53,877 nt of DNA, from positions 1-53,877 of the forward strand of contig JBAZCN010000007.1 in NCBI GenBank assembly GCA_041655035.1, read 5' to 3'. Positions 7,208-15,164 of this stretch are shown here, piece by piece (position 1 is the stretch's first letter; the number at the start of each line of letters is the position of its first letter). Below the pieces are notes generated by a model. The model ran no database searches, was not told the DNA's origin, and saw only the letters and a list, made by a program, of their open reading frames with translations. The DNA comes from NAT127 sp041655035 (lineage in GTDB: Bacteria; Pseudomonadota; Gammaproteobacteria; Pseudomonadales; Porticoccaceae). Both the position numbers and the translations under genes were made by a program.

Positions 7208-7432
7208 TATGGGTATTTGGTGACAGACAACGCAAAAAACTACCGCCAGGTAGTACAAAGCATCAGCTTTGACGTTGCTGTTTCTGTTGCGCAGGGGACT
7301 GAAACTAAAGGTGGAGTTGGCTTGGTGGTAGGTCCGGTAGCGCTAGGTAGTCAGGGCAAGAGCGATGCCTCCAATACATCCATGTCCCGCATCCAGTTCC
7401 GCATACCCATGGTCTTGCCCGCCAATGAGTAG
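7208..7432 (+). pseudogene. 3' part of cassette gene split by IS66
   Basis: This continues the frame broken at 3219. It starts YGYLVTDNAKNYRQ, contains ISFDVAVSVAQGTETKGG and LGSQGKSDAS, and ends IPMVLPANE at the TAG of 7430-7432, directly before an attC site. The C-terminal part is predicted to be beta-rich. A start codon read upstream of it would lie inside the IS end, so independent expression is unlikely. Confidence 0.8.
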
Positions 7433-7492
7433 GCCTAACAGTTCATTCAAGCCGACACCGCGTCGCGGCGCGGCTTAATTCAGGCGTTAGGG
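7432..7492 (+). repeat. attC site 5
   Basis: This compact 61-bp site is the clearest in the window: GCCTAACAGTTCATTCAAGC at the left pairs with GCTTAATTCAGGCGTTAGG at the right, around a GCCG/CGGC stem with a TCG loop. It closes the IS66-split cassette and precedes the AAA ATPase cassette. Confidence 0.88.
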
Positions 7493-7506
7493 GCCAAAGG
7501 AATAAT

Positions 7507-7958
7507 ATGCCACTTGAGAAACTAGAAATATCAGGATTTAGAGGATTCAGCCAAAAGCAAAGCTTGGAGTTCTCTGCTCCAAATAACCAACCCGGGAGCG
7601 GTTTAACAATTATCACGGGGGCAAACAATTCTGGGAAATCCTCTATTATTGAATTTCTAAAGGCTAGAGGTGGCTATCAGTCGCTAAGCTTCACTGTTGG
7701 TGCGCGAAATGCTTCAGTAGATTTCGTTGAAATAAAATATTTTATTGATGGCAAAGATGAGTCTGTTTCTACTTTGAAAAAGGTAGTAGCGAAACAAAAA
7801 AGAATGAAGTGAACCAGGTTTTTCATATTTTTGTCCAGCCTTCTCGTAGGGCATGTAATCCATTCTTTAGAAAAGGAAGCAACTCAAGAGCTGACTATCT
7901 TAATAATAGTCAGCTCTCCGCACAGAGAAGTTCGATGTTGGATAGTTTTCAATATTGA
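7507..7958 (+). pseudogene. AAA/OLD-type ATPase N-terminus, frameshifted and truncated
   Basis: The ATG at 7507 opens a frame starting MPLEKLEISGFRGFSQKQSL, with a Walker A motif GANNSGKSS at about residues 37-45. This is the N-terminus of SMC/RecF-like AAA ATPases such as those in OLD-type defence proteins. The frame drifts at about 7782 and ends at 7812. The expected continuation (SSSETKKNEVNQVFHIFVQP, then a PSRRACNPFFRKG motif) is in the +2 frame from 7782 to a stop at 7956-7958. The Walker B and nuclease parts are missing, so this is a relic. The small ORF at 7831-8067 is out of frame and spurious. Confidence 0.75.
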
Positions 7959-7986
7959 GACTGGGACTCCCACAAACTTGTTTTAC

Positions 7987-8565
7987 TTACGGAACATTGT
8001 AATAAAGAACGGTGGGAATACCAAGCCAGTGCATATAATAGTTATCGAGCAGAACCCGCCAACGTGAATCCCGCTGTATCAGGCCTATACACCATACATG
8101 GTTTATCCCTGGCGGACAATTATTATCGGCTTCTTGCCCCGCGAGATCGAATCCACTATACATCGTTGGCCCATGCAGAGTGAACAGCCAGCCTCCACTA
8201 TAAAGGTTATCGCTTTCAATATCTTGGGCGCTGAAAGACCCAAAACTATAGGTCGCCGAACCAGGCGGGTCTGACCATCCCGCCGTGGGGCAGTCATCAT
8301 AGCCGTCAGGCAAGCTTGTATAAGACGTGCAGCCCGACAAAAAAATTCCTTCATCAATCGACAAGTCATGTTCATATGCGGAGTCGGGATATAGCCAAGG
8401 CCCTGGAGAATCCCAAACGAGATATGCATTCAGAAAATATTGGCCATTATAATATAAATCTCCAACATTAGGATAAAATGTAGCCAATGATCCAGAAGCT
8501 TTTCCAAGCAATACTGAAAATAACAAAAACGTCATGGCTGAATTTTTATCGATATTAATTTTCAT
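7987..8565 (-). CDS. Exported protein of unknown function, 192 aa
   Basis: The protein begins with a signal-peptide-like segment (SAMTFLLFSVLLGKASG), so it is probably secreted or periplasmic. The mature part is rich in Tyr, Trp, Gly and Asp and has four Cys residues (about 79, 92, 149 and 158) that could form two disulfides. I recognise no family. The ribosome site AAGGAG lies 10 bases before the ATG. The gene follows 8609-9265 on the same strand with a 43-bp gap, so the two are probably one transcript. It runs opposite to the cassette genes and is AT-rich. Confidence 0.7.
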   Translation of the reverse strand: MKINIDKNSAMTFLLFSVLLGKASGSLATFYPNVGDLYYNGQYFLNAYLVWDSPGPWLYPDSAYEHDLSIDEGIFLSGCTSYTSLPDGYDDCPTAGWSDPPGSATYSFGSFSAQDIESDNLYSGGWLFTLHGPTMYSGFDLAGQEADNNCPPGINHVWCIGLIQRDSRWRVLLDNYYMHWLGIPTVLYYNVP

Positions 8566-8608
8566 TTAAATACTCCTTGAATTGTTAGCAAATGGCTTCC
8601 TTCCATAA

Positions 8609-9265
8609 TTATTCCGATAAAACACTTTCTCTTACCAAAGAGTAGAGGCTCTTCGAATCTAAAGTACTTATTAGTGGATCTCGATATTCATTACGAAAAG
8701 AGCTAGGTTTCAGTGCCAATTTGGATTTTTTATCCATTTTCCCATTGATCTCCAGAAAACCCTTCACCATCGCGTCATCTTTAATTTCTTCAATTTCATC
8801 TGCATACCCTACCACTTCCAGAGCATAGATCATCGGGTGATCACTCTTTGCCACCTTAAGGGCATTCTTGAATTGCTGCTCATGATTGAGCAAAGATCGA
8901 GCTTGACTTTGCAGTTTTGGGCTTGCCATCAGCTCTTCTTCTGAAACTGTTTCAAGGAATTTTTTAAGACGCACTTGGTGAGCTTCAAGCCCATTCTCAA
9001 ACAGTTTTACGGCGTTTAATTTCACGTTTTCCATGAATTCATCCGCATCGGTATCATCATAGCTGCGATAAGTTACATTAAGGCCAAAAGCCCACATATA
9101 AGCAGCTTTAGGTATGACTGTATTTCTATGAAGTAGCTGGCCAACTTCCGAAGTCTTAACTGCCGCCCCAAATCCTATTTGGACCTGACTTTGCATAAAC
9201 TGCGCGTGAGACAAAGCGGATAAAGAAAGCATCCCCATGAGTAACACTTTATAGATAAGCACCAT
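8609..9265 (-). CDS. Exported helical protein of unknown function, 218 aa
   Basis: The protein starts MVLIYKVLLMGMLSLSALSHAQ, a signal peptide with likely cleavage after SHA. The remainder is largely helical and charged, with an EEELMASPKLQSQARSLLNHEQQFKNALK-like stretch (about residues 110-140) and no Cys. I recognise no family. The ATG is preceded by AGGGGAA. With the gene at 7987-8565 it forms a two-gene minus-strand unit. Both products are exported, so they may work together, but nothing shows this directly. Confidence 0.7.
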   Translation of the reverse strand: MVLIYKVLLMGMLSLSALSHAQFMQSQVQIGFGAAVKTSEVGQLLHRNTVIPKAAYMWAFGLNVTYRSYDDTDADEFMENVKLNAVKLFENGLEAHQVRLKKFLETVSEEELMASPKLQSQARSLLNHEQQFKNALKVAKSDHPMIYALEVVGYADEIEEIKDDAMVKGFLEINGKMDKKSKLALKPSSFRNEYRDPLISTLDSKSLYSLVRESVLSE

Positions 9266-9599
9266 ACGAATTCCCCTGTATTCACCAATAAATATTTATT
9301 AACCCGGCGTCAAATTAAGGTACGCGTTCCGGCAAGCATTGGGAATTAAAGACGAATTTCTACGGGGCTAAGGAGGCATTTTAATGCAGAAAACTTTGCA
9401 GAGGGACATCCTTTAAATCCCTGAAAAATACAATCTCTAATCCATTAATCCATGATTGACGAAACCAATGTAACAGAACAATTAACACTCCAAGAAATAT
9501 TGTTATGCTCTAAAAAACCTATCTGATATTACGTTTCGATATAAATATTTCGTGACCGAAAATAATTTTTCTTAACCTGTGACCATTTTATTTTTGCGG
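9266..9599. other. AT-rich gap without a recognisable gene
   Basis: This 334-bp stretch lies between the start of the exported-protein pair and the transposase relic. It is AT-rich and has several TAATAAAT/TATTTATT stretches just upstream of the 9265 start that could supply a minus-strand promoter. I see no attC, no convincing ORF and no strong terminator. Confidence 0.5.
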
Positions 9600-10077
9600 C
9601 TAAAAAAGAACACCCATAATTTGTGAAGCTGTGGTCAAGCCCTCCGTTATTTCAGTATTCAAGCAGCGCATAAACCAGCTGATATCCCCGAGCCGCTGAC
9701 GCCAGATTTCGGCAATTTCATCTACCACTGTCAACTCTGCCGGCGATAGGCCTTGGCCGGACACATAGCGCTGCATCAGGGGTGGTCCAATAAACAACCA
9801 GCGCCAGCGCTGAATGAGCTCATCCCGAGCCTTCACACAACGCTGAATCGACACGCAACACCAGATGGTAACGATTGGACATCACCGCATAGGCGGCAAT
9901 ATCGATGCTAAATACGGCAGCCAACTGTTTGATGCGCTGGACGATCCAGCCCCGACGGTGTTCGAAGTTGTAGCCCTTTCCCAAACCGCACAGGAACGCC
10001 CGCCGCACACAGCGGGATACGCAGTGATAGCAGGGAGTGTCTTCAAGGGAAATCAGTGCCTTCCTTGGCTTGGTCAT
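9600..10077 (-). pseudogene. REP-associated (Y1/IS200-like) transposase relic
   Basis: The reading starts at 10077 with MTKPRKALISLEDTPCYHCV and SRCVRRAFLCG, the standard N-terminus of REP-associated tyrosine transposases. It loses frame near 9850, and the next part (ARDELIQRWRWLFIGPPL...GDISWFMRCLNTEI) is in another frame down to 9600. The HUH site reads NRYHLVLR where NHYH is expected, so one metal-binding His is gone. The C-terminal GRFWEGRF-type region is missing. It is therefore inactive. Such enzymes move REP palindromes, and REP-like palindromes do occur later in this window. Confidence 0.82.
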
Positions 10078-10167
10078 GGTTCCTCCGTGAACGGTTGGCA
10101 GGGTATGTTTACAGTGACAAAGCCTTTTGGCATTGTCAAGTTTGTGGATGTCCCAATCTCCTCTAGC

Positions 10168-10224
10168 CATTCGCTGCAGGCGCGACCGCCCTGACGGGCG
10201 GCAGCCTGAGCTCAGACGTTAGGC
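10168..10224 (+). repeat. attC-like site 6 (left end degraded)
   Basis: The right half is typical (CCTGAGCTCAGACGTTAGGC), and the centre has a CCGCCC-TGA-GGGCGG hairpin. The left end (TAGCCATTCGCTGC) lacks the AAC core and abuts the transposase relic. It may be the last attC of the array, damaged on its left side. Confidence 0.6.
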
Positions 10225-10230
10225 AAAAAT

Positions 10231-10326
10231 ATGATGACTCTACTATCAATACTGCTTGCTCTTACGGTCAGCTCAGCCGTAGCTGACACCTATACGCTAT
10301 ATTTCAGCTTCAAGGACACCCTTTAA
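10231..10326 (+). pseudogene. Start of a cassette gene for an exported protein, truncated
   Basis: Directly after the last attC, ATGATG at 10231 opens a 31-codon frame with a good signal peptide (LLSILLALTVSSAVA) followed by DTYTLYFSFKDTL and a stop. A real mature domain is lacking, so this is probably the 5' remnant of a cassette gene cut at the end of the array. The 10326-10517 frame beyond it overlaps the chemotaxis gene and is not convincing. Confidence 0.35.
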
Positions 10327-10433
10327 TGGCCGGCTCGACCTTTCAGACTAACCCTTACGACCTTTACAAACTGCTGGAGGTTGGGCCTAAACGAGCTCAT
10401 CACATGATGGCAGCAACCAGACGTTGCGCTCTC

Positions 10434-12089
10434 CTACAGTATGGCCTCTCCATCGGAGACACCTGCCAGGGCCGGGGCGACATTGGAGCGAGGCGCTGGG
10501 AACTGGCACAAAGTTGAATCCGCACCGTCTTCCCTCGCCAATGTGAAGGAATCCACCGAGGTCATCAGTTCGTCCGCCTGCCGCTCAAGCGCATCCGCGC
10601 TGGTGGCGGTGCCGGCGACCAGTTGTACGTTCTGCTGAGTGACCTGGTCCATCTGCACCACTGCGGCTCCCACCTGTTCAATCCCCAGGGTCTGTTCCCG
10701 GGACGCGCCGGCGATTTGCTCCATGATGTCCGAAACCCGGCTCACCGCCTCGACGATCCGCGCCATGGTGGCGCCCGCTTCTTCCACCTGATCAGCGCCG
10801 TCGTTGACGTCATCCATCGCGTTCCCGATCCGCGCCTTGATGTCCCGCGCCAGACTGTCGCTGCGTTGCGCCAGTTTCCGTACTTCTTCGGCCACCACCG
10901 CAAATCCTTTGCCGTGAGCGCCGGCCCGGGCGGCTTCCACCGAGGCATTCAAGGCCAGGATATTGGTCTGGAAAGCGATATCCTGAATCGCGCTGGTGAT
11001 TTTCGCGATCTGCTCGGAGCCGGTGCGGATGCGGGCCATGCTATTCACCACGCCGTTCACCACGTCACCGCCGTGATTCGCCACTCGCCGCGCACCCAGT
11101 GCCAGTTCGCGTCCCTGGCAAGCGTGTTCGTCGTTGCGGTGCACGGTGGCGGTGAGTTCTTCCATGCTGGCCGACGTCTGTTCCAGGGACGCCGCGAGCT
11201 GTTCGAAGCGGGAGGACAGATCGCCGTTGCCGCGAGCGATGTTCGCGGTGCCGGCGTGGATGGTTTCACAGCCGCTGCGGACCTGGCCGACGATGGTCGC
11301 CAGCCCGTTGCGCAGTTGCTCCACGCCCAGGTAAAGGCGTCCGATCTCGTTGTTGCCGTGTTGTGCCAAGGGCACCGACAGATCACCCGCCGCAAGGGTT
11401 CGGAAATGCCCCAGGATCCGCTGCAAAGGGCGGATCACGTTGACGGTGATGCCCCAGCGCACCACCAACACCAGGGCCAGCGCCGCCAGAATGATCAGCG
11501 CCAGCACCCCGTTGGTCTGCTGCACTACCTGGTCGAAACGATGGCTGAGCTGTTGTGATTGCGCTTCGGCGTTTTCCAGAAACTGGTCGGCGCGGGTAAC
11601 GAACGCCTTGTTCATATCGTTGACCCGCCCACGACCCGAGCGGTAGCTGGCGAAATCGCCATCCTTGAGCACCGCCAGCTGCAGGCCGAGTCCCACGTTC
11701 AGCAGCGAATGCAGCGCCTCGGACAGTCCATCGATGTCGGCCTGTTGCCGTTGGTCCGCGGGCACCTCCAGAAATACTTGAAACGCCTCGCGGGCGTTTT
11801 CCAGCAGTGCTTCGGCGTCGGCGATCACCGGCTCCGGCTCGTCAAACGACGGTATCCGCACCAGCTCCGCGGCCCTGTCCATGGCCACCTGGGCCTGCAA
11901 CAGATCGATGTAGACACGGTGCAAGGCGCTGGTCTGGCAAACGTGGATGCGGTCAAGAGTGGCGAAAGCGTCACGGCTGAAATGAGAGGCATAGAGGCTG
12001 ACACCACCCAGGCACAGGATCATCAGACTGAAACCCAGCAAAACGCCGTCCCAGCTGCGTTTGACGGTCAGGTTGTCGAGCCACTTCAT
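10434..12089 (-). CDS. Methyl-accepting chemotaxis protein
   Basis: This 551-residue transmembrane chemoreceptor has TM1 at about residues 15-33, a periplasmic helical ligand domain (about 34-190) of the four-helix-bundle type, TM2 (LIILAALALVLVV, about 195-212), a HAMP domain, and the cytoplasmic signalling rod with the conserved hairpin IAFQTNILALNASVEAARAG and GFAVVAEEVRKLAQRS. It should report to CheA/CheW. The start at 12089 (MKWLDNL) is preceded by GGGGAGAA. A TTG 60 bases upstream is less likely. No che genes are nearby. The ligand is unknown. The C-terminus has no NWETF-type tether for CheR. Confidence 0.93.
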   Translation of the reverse strand: MKWLDNLTVKRSWDGVLLGFSLMILCLGGVSLYASHFSRDAFATLDRIHVCQTSALHRVYIDLLQAQVAMDRAAELVRIPSFDEPEPVIADAEALLENAREAFQVFLEVPADQRQQADIDGLSEALHSLLNVGLGLQLAVLKDGDFASYRSGRGRVNDMNKAFVTRADQFLENAEAQSQQLSHRFDQVVQQTNGVLALIILAALALVLVVRWGITVNVIRPLQRILGHFRTLAAGDLSVPLAQHGNNEIGRLYLGVEQLRNGLATIVGQVRSGCETIHAGTANIARGNGDLSSRFEQLAASLEQTSASMEELTATVHRNDEHACQGRELALGARRVANHGGDVVNGVVNSMARIRTGSEQIAKITSAIQDIAFQTNILALNASVEAARAGAHGKGFAVVAEEVRKLAQRSDSLARDIKARIGNAMDDVNDGADQVEEAGATMARIVEAVSRVSDIMEQIAGASREQTLGIEQVGAAVVQMDQVTQQNVQLVAGTATSADALERQADELMTSVDSFTLAREDGADSTLCQFPAPRSNVAPALAGVSDGEAIL

Positions 12090-12421
12090 TGCTGCTTCTC
12101 CCCGCGATCGATTTGGAAGGCAGGTTAGCGGCGGAACATGAAGAAACAATGACAGCAGATAATTTTTACAGCAAAATCAATCAGTTAATAAAAATTCGAT
12201 GGATCGTTAACAAGGCTGTCTTTTAGACGGGAAATTGCTCTTATAAGCGATAAAAATGGTGTTTTCCAAAAAGAAGTTTTCTCGTTTTCAACAGCTTGCG
12301 GATTCCGGCTGGACGATACCCGACCGCCGGCGCCGGCCGGCTGCCTCGGCCCCTTGAATTCGAAGGCGGGCCTCCCATAAAATGAGAACCATTATCGAAT
12401 CAACCGCAGGCCGAGGGATCA
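12090..12421. other. Divergent promoter region between mcp and fecI
   Basis: This stretch of about 330 bp has an AT-rich left part that probably carries the chemoreceptor promoter, and a GC-rich right part ending in a Fur box just before fecI. I see no further gene or strong hairpin. Confidence 0.5.
12378..12396 (+). promoter_or_regulatory. Fur box upstream of fecI
   Basis: TAAAATGAGAACCATTATC matches the 19-bp Fur consensus at 15 positions and lies 25 bases before the fecI start. In iron-replete cells Fur would block expression of the fecI-fecR-receptor set. Confidence 0.85.
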
Positions 12422-12943
12422 ATGCCAACTGGAGACTCCGCACCGCACGACCCGGTGGCGTCACTGTACAACGACCACCACCGCTGGCTGTCCGGCTGGC
12501 TGGGCAAAAAACTGGGCTGCTCTGCCCAAGCCGCGGATATCGCCCAGGACACCTTCCTCCGGGTTCTGCTGGCCCGCCACAAGAGCGGTCAGTTGCCGGA
12601 GTTCGACAGGCCCAGGGCCTACCTGATCACCGTGGCGTCGCGGCTGATGCACGACCTGTTTCGCCGCCAGTCACTGGAACGGGCCTGGCTCGACATCCTC
12701 GCCCAACAGCCCGAAGCGGTTGCCCCCTCGCCGCAGGATCAATTGATCATCCGCGAAGCGCTCGACGAGATCGATGCCCTGCTCTACCGGCTCAAGCCCG
12801 CAGTGCGCAGCGCCTTCCTGCTGTCCCAGCTCGAAGGGCTCACCTACAAGCAGATCGCCCTGCGCATGAATATCTGCGAGCGCACCGTCAAGCGCCATAT
12901 GGCCATGGCGTTCGAGGCCTGCATCCTCCATATGGCCGACTGA
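12422..12943 (+). CDS. FecI-type ECF sigma factor
   Basis: This 173-residue sigma factor has region 2 (SLYNDHHRWLSGWLGKKLG, then AADIAQDTFLRVLL and RAYLITVASRLMHDLFRR) and region 4 (RSAFLLSQLEGLTYKQIA and ERTVKRHMAMA). FecI-type factors switch on an outer-membrane siderophore receptor when its ligand binds. The gene is under a Fur box and lies 3 bases before fecR. The expected target is the receptor gene at 14050, which is now broken, so the factor may be an orphan unless it has other targets. Confidence 0.93.
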   Translation: MPTGDSAPHDPVASLYNDHHRWLSGWLGKKLGCSAQAADIAQDTFLRVLLARHKSGQLPEFDRPRAYLITVASRLMHDLFRRQSLERAWLDILAQQPEAVAPSPQDQLIIREALDEIDALLYRLKPAVRSAFLLSQLEGLTYKQIALRMNICERTVKRHMAMAFEACILHMAD

Positions 12944-12946
12944 GCC

Positions 12947-13975
12947 ATGACCGGCAAACACCAACCCGGCAAACACCAACCCGGCAACAGCCAGCCCGAC
13001 AACACCCAGTCCATCAGCCAGGACATCGCCCGCGCCGCCGCCCACTGGCTTGCACTGCTGCACAGTGGCGAGGCCACCGAGCAGGACAGCCTAGACTGCG
13101 CCCAATGGCGCAGCGCCGATCCCCGCCATGAGCAGGCCTGGCAGCGGGGCCAGTCACTGCAACGCAAGCTCGGCCTGCTGCCCGCCCCCATCGCCACGGC
13201 CGCCCTCAACCGTGCACCCGCGCCCAGGATCAGCCGCCGCCAGGCCCTCAAAATCCTCACCCTGCTGATCGCCGTGCCGGCCACCGGCTACCTGCTCCAC
13301 GACCGGCAGCCCTGGCAGCGCTGGACCACAGACCACCACACCGGCCCCGGCGAACAACGGCAGGTGGCGCTGGCGGACGGCACCCGGCTGTCCATCAACA
13401 CCGCCAGCCTCGTCGACGTGCGCTTCACCGCCGACCAGCGCCTTATCCGTTTGCACCGGGGGGAAATCCTGGTGGACACCGGCAACGACCCCGGGCACGC
13501 CACCAGACGCCCCTTCCGGGTAGCCACCGAACAGGGAATGCTCGAAGCCCTCGGCACCCGCTTCACCGTCAAAACCCTGGAGAAAGACGGCCCAACCCAT
13601 CTCGCGGTGTTCGACGGCGCGGTAACAATCACCCCCGCCGCCAGCGGCGAAACGCTGTTGCTGCAAGCGGGCCAGCAGGTGCGGTTCAGCCGCTCAGATA
13701 TCGCCCCCGCCACCGCGCTTGGCGATGCCGAGCCGCCCTGGTCCCGGGGCCTGCTGATCGCCGACGACATGCGCTTCGGCGATTTCATCGACGAACTCTC
13801 CCGCTACCGCAGCGGCATCCTGCGCTGCGACCCCCGCGCCGCCGAGTTGCGCATCAACGGCGCCTTCCGCCTCGACAACACCGACGCCATCATCCGCGCC
13901 CTGCCCGCCACCCTGCCGGTGGACGTCAGCTACCTGACCCGCTACTGGGTGAGCATCGCCTATCGCGAATCGTAA
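12947..13975 (+). CDS. FecR-type anti-sigma/signal transducer
   Basis: The 342-residue protein has a cytoplasmic N-terminal DUF4880-type domain (AAAHWLALLHSGEATEQD, then ARHEQAW-like PRHEQAWQRG), one membrane segment (about residues 92-108, LKILTLLIAVPATGYLL) and a periplasmic FecR domain (TGPGEQRQVALADGT, RPFRVATEQGMLEALGTRF). It relays the signal from the receptor to the sigma factor. The N-terminus has a GKHQP repeat encoded by a 15-bp tandem DNA repeat (12951-12988). Confidence 0.92.
   Translation: MTGKHQPGKHQPGNSQPDNTQSISQDIARAAAHWLALLHSGEATEQDSLDCAQWRSADPRHEQAWQRGQSLQRKLGLLPAPIATAALNRAPAPRISRRQALKILTLLIAVPATGYLLHDRQPWQRWTTDHHTGPGEQRQVALADGTRLSINTASLVDVRFTADQRLIRLHRGEILVDTGNDPGHATRRPFRVATEQGMLEALGTRFTVKTLEKDGPTHLAVFDGAVTITPAASGETLLLQAGQQVRFSRSDIAPATALGDAEPPWSRGLLIADDMRFGDFIDELSRYRSGILRCDPRAAELRINGAFRLDNTDAIIRALPATLPVDVSYLTRYWVSIAYRES
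12951..12988 (+). repeat. 15-bp tandem repeat in fecR
   Basis: The unit CCGGCAAACACCAAC occurs twice in full and once in part. A change in copy number would add or remove five residues (about GKHQP) without a frameshift in the flexible N-terminus of FecR. Confidence 0.8.
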
Positions 13976-14049
13976 CTGTTTGTGTCCCCTTTTTGGCACT
14001 CGTCAGTCATAGCTAATGACACATTCACCGACGAAGAGGCCAATATCCA

Positions 14050-15164
14050 ATGACAACCCCCTTGCACCGGCAGGCAAATCCAAGCCGCACCCTCGCACTT
14101 CACCCGTCCGCCGGAATTCCCCTGAATCGCCTGCTGCTAGCCTGCCTGCTATCCGCCATCCCCCTCGCGCTGCCAGCGCCCGCCATGGCTCAAGCGCCGG
14201 GCAGCTCCACCAGCGCACTGGCGCAGACCAGCTACCGGATCGCCGCCGGGCCCCTGGCCCCGGCCCTCAACCAGTTCGGAGCCGCCGCCGGCGTCACCAT
14301 CCAGTTCGACCCGGCGCTGACCACGGGGCTGAATACCGCAGGACTTGAGGGGCATTACACCGTCAGTGACGGCTTTGTGGTATTGCTGCAAAACTCCGGG
14401 CTGATGGCGGCATCGCGAGGGGATGGGGTTTATGTGCTGGAGAAGGTTGGTGGGGATGGGAGTACGGTGCTGCCGACTGTACAGGTACGGGACGGGATTT
14501 TGGGAAGTGGTACTGAGGGAACAGGTTCCTATACGCAACTAGGGATCTCTACCGGCAAAGCCCGCTCCGCACGAGACATCCCGCAGCTGGTGTGGGTTAT
14601 GACCCGGCAACGTATCGAAGATCAGAAGCTTGAAAGCGTCGCCGAGGTACTTGGACAAGTTCCGGGCATCACCGCGCAACCCGGCTTTTTCGGTTCGCAT
14701 AATTACCAGTTCTTTTCCCGCGGATTTCAGTTGACCAACACACAAATTGATGGATCGGCAGCCGCCACAGCCATTAATAGCGAGGGGTACGACCCTAACC
14801 TGCTCGCCTTTGAACGCGTGGAGGTGCTGCGAGGATCGAGTGGGCTGCTCTCAAGTAATGGCGAACCCAGCGGGGTGGTGAACCTGGTCAGGAAAAGGGC
14901 TCCGTTAGAGCCAGGACTTGTGGTGGACGTGACCGGGGGCAGCTGGGACCGCTACCAAGGCACTGTCGATGCCGGTGCCCCTATTGCTTTCGACAACCGT
15001 CTGCGTGGCCGCCTAGTGGCTTCGTATCGGGAAGGCGAATCATTCATAGACAACATCGATGACCGTATGACCTATCTCTACGGCACAGTTGAAGCTGACT
15101 TGACCGATAGTACTTTGCTTATTGTTGGGAGTAGCTATGAAGACCGAGAAGGGCACGCGGGGAG
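14050..15164 (+). pseudogene. TonB-dependent siderophore receptor, 3' end lost
   Basis: The protein has a signal peptide (cleaved near PAMAQA, about residue 48), an STN signalling domain (about 60-135), a TonB-box/linker and the plug domain (DIPQLVWVMTRQRIEDQ..., VAEVLGQVPGITAQ, FERVEVLRGSSGLL, PSGVVNLVRKR). Only the first barrel strands follow before an IS256 element starts near codon 372. A full FpvA-type receptor would need roughly 400 more residues. The STN domain fits regulation through fecI-fecR. The rest of the gene is not found on the far side of the IS. Confidence 0.9.

Noticed and set aside
7831..8067. 78-codon ORF after the ATPase relic
   Set aside because: It is out of frame with the recognisable ATPase continuation and overlaps the exported-protein gene on the other strand.
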